From Haloarculaceae archaeon (GTDB lineage: Archaea > Halobacteriota > Halobacteria > Halobacteriales > Haloarculaceae), in assembly GCA_018609665.1 (NCBI GenBank), contig JAHENN010000209.1, positions 1-5,769 on the forward strand: a DNA stretch of 5,769 bases, written 5' to 3'. A program made the position numbers and the translations under genes. Shown one piece after another: positions 5,043-5,769 of this stretch. Positions within the stretch are counted from its first letter, which is position 1, and every line of letters begins with the position of its first letter. The notes below the pieces were generated by a model. That model did not search any database and was not told the DNA's origin. It worked only from the letters and a program-made list of their open reading frames with translations.

Positions 5043-5459
5043 TCACCGTTCGACGCGAAGGACGCACTCGAGGTCGGCGCCGTCGGCCAGCGCCGCGACG
5101 AGGTCACGGTCGACGTCGGCGGCGGCGACGTCGGCATCGACCATCACGGTCCGGTCGTCGACGTAGGTGCTGGTGCGGGCGACCATGCTGCGGTCGCCGT
5201 CGAACGTGAGGTCGGGGTGGCCGCGGCCCTCGACGACCTGCTCGTGGCCGCCGGCCGACAGCGTCGCGGTGATCGTCGCCGCCGGCGAGCGACAGGCGGC
5301 GGCGAAGGCGTCGTCGAACGCCGCCGGCGTCGTATCCGCCTCGACGGCGAGAATGCAGTCGCCGGCCGGCGTCAGCCAGTCGTCGCTCGTCACCTCGAGC
5401 GTGCTCCCGTGCTCCGCGGTCACGTTCTCGTGGCCGCGTGCGCGTATGCGTTCCTCCAT
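5043..5459 (-). CDS. DUF371 family archaeal protein
   Basis: This 138-aa protein begins MEERIRARGHENVTAEHGSTLEV and contains LTPAGDCILAVEAD, SPAATITATLSAGG, GRGHPDLTF and MVARTSTYVDDRTVMVDADVAAADVDRDLVAAL. I recognise this pattern (RGHENVTAxH, then LTPxGDCI) as DUF371, an archaeal family of about this length with no established biochemical role. There is no signal peptide or membrane segment. It is acidic and should be cytosolic. The start at 5459 is preferred over an in-frame ATG at 5513 because the family begins just before RGHEN and the extra 18 residues are Arg-rich and unlike it. It is the first gene of the minus-strand row leading into nth, 53 bp upstream of it, and looks intact. Confidence 0.82.
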   Translation of the reverse strand: MEERIRARGHENVTAEHGSTLEVTSDDWLTPAGDCILAVEADTTPAAFDDAFAAACRSPAATITATLSAGGHEQVVEGRGHPDLTFDGDRSMVARTSTYVDDRTVMVDADVAAADVDRDLVAALADGADLECVLRVER

Positions 5460-5482
5460 GGTCGATGGTCGGCTCCGGCGGG

Positions 5483-5489
5483 TGTATCG
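5483..5489 (-). promoter_or_regulatory. Possible TATA-like box of the DUF371 gene
   Basis: On the minus strand CGATACA is centred about 27 nt before the ATG at 5459. A better TATA sequence, GTATATG, lies about 50 nt upstream (around 5510-5516), which would give a short 5' leader instead. The choice is unclear. Confidence 0.3.
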
Positions 5490-5596
5490 CCTGAATCCGG
5501 CGGCGGCGTTCATATACCCGTCGGACGGCCGCCGTCGACCTCGTCCGGCGGCTCAGGGCGCTTGGTAACTGTTTTCATGGGGGGCGGCCTCCACAA

Positions 5597-5604
5597 TTTT
5601 TATA
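5597..5604 (+). promoter_or_regulatory. Strong TATA box at the right edge
   Basis: TTTTATAT, preceded by CCACAA, is the best TATA match in the window and lies about 24 nt before the ATG at 5625. It is divergent from the DUF371 gene. It should drive the 41-codon ORF and the gene that starts at 5761. Confidence 0.6.
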
Positions 5605-5624
5605 TGCGGCAACGCTGTACCACC

Positions 5625-5750
5625 ATGTACCAGAACGCGTCCGGCGTTCGGCAGCATCGTCAGCAGACCGAAATGACAGGGAACCTTCCTCACGCGACGA
5701 CCGACCCCTCGGTAGCCGTTGCTGTCCGCGCCCGGAGCGTAATGGCGTAG
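5625..5750 (+). CDS. Short ORF (41 aa) at the transcript start, possible leader peptide or small protein
   Basis: The ORF begins MYQNASGVRQHRQQTEM and ends VAVRARSVMA before a TAG at 5748. The ATG coincides with the expected transcription start from the TATA box at 5597-5604, so the mRNA would be leaderless. Only 10 bp separate its stop from the ATG of the next gene at 5761, which has no Shine-Dalgarno sequence. This suggests translational coupling or a regulatory upstream ORF. No family is recognised, and no long run of one amino acid suggests classical attenuation. It might instead be plain 5' leader that happens to be open. Confidence 0.4.
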   Translation: MYQNASGVRQHRQQTEMTGNLPHATTDPSVAVAVRARSVMA

Positions 5751-5760
5751 AACGACAACC

Positions 5761-5769
5761 ATGCCCGAA
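5761..5769 (+). CDS. Probable start of the next gene (three codons, Met-Pro-Glu)
   Basis: ATGCCCGAA follows the short ORF by 10 bp on the same strand and under the same strong promoter. Its identity cannot be read from three codons. Confidence 0.3.

Noticed and set aside
4575..5750. Very long plus-strand open frame across nth and DUF371
   Set aside because: Arg/Gly-rich translation antisense to recognisable genes; a GC-bias shadow frame. Only its last 41 codons have an independent promoter and start.
1..5769. CRISPR arrays, tRNA or rRNA genes, complete insertion sequences
   Set aside because: No regularly spaced direct-repeat array, no cloverleaf or rRNA sequence and no transposase reading frame was seen on either strand.

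Overview
The window looks like a haloarchaeal chromosome segment. It is GC-rich with a strong G/C third-codon bias and acidic proteins. Several genes have a TATA-like box about 25-30 nt upstream of the start codon, which is typical of leaderless haloarchaeal transcripts, and the recognisable genes (bax1/DUF790, DUF371, a haloarchaeal-type nth, HemAT) fit.

The backbone is a minus-strand row. From right to left it runs: a DUF371 protein (5459-5043), endonuclease III nth (start at 4989), a 69-aa hypothetical protein (2486-2277), and bax1/DUF790, the nuclease partner of XPB helicase, whose 5' end lies at 319-1 and runs off the window. At the far right, on the plus strand, a strong TATA box precedes a 41-codon ORF and then the first codons of a gene that leaves the window at 5761.

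Two blocks of foreign-looking, less GC-rich DNA interrupt this DNA-repair row. Block A (about 320-2142) carries a complete HemAT-type globin-coupled aerotaxis transducer (593-2122, plus strand). It is flanked by an exact 92-bp direct duplication of the 5' end of bax1 (228-319 and 2143-2234). Only the left copy continues into bax1. The right copy is a stub still attached to what appears to be the ancestral upstream region.

Block B (about 2704-4758) splits nth. The N-terminal 77 codons lie at 4989-4759 and the C-terminal 55 codons, with the iron-sulphur cysteines, at 2703-2536. The middle of the gene, which encodes the helix-hairpin-helix and the catalytic Lys/Asp, is absent. Between the fragments lie the N-terminal remnant of a tyrosine integrase (2805-2963), an archaeal AAA-type ATPase with a helix-turn-helix and a C-terminal PD-(D/E)XK-like nuclease motif (4441-3059), and a striking four-site dyad-symmetric array (4481-4532) just upstream of the ATPase promoter.

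The most notable results are the gene-sized insertion with a 92-bp duplication in front of bax1, the destroyed nth with its mobile-element debris, and the geometrically regular four-site array next to the ATPase-nuclease gene. A complete known defence or mobile system cannot be demonstrated. The ATPase-nuclease with its array is the best candidate for something undescribed.
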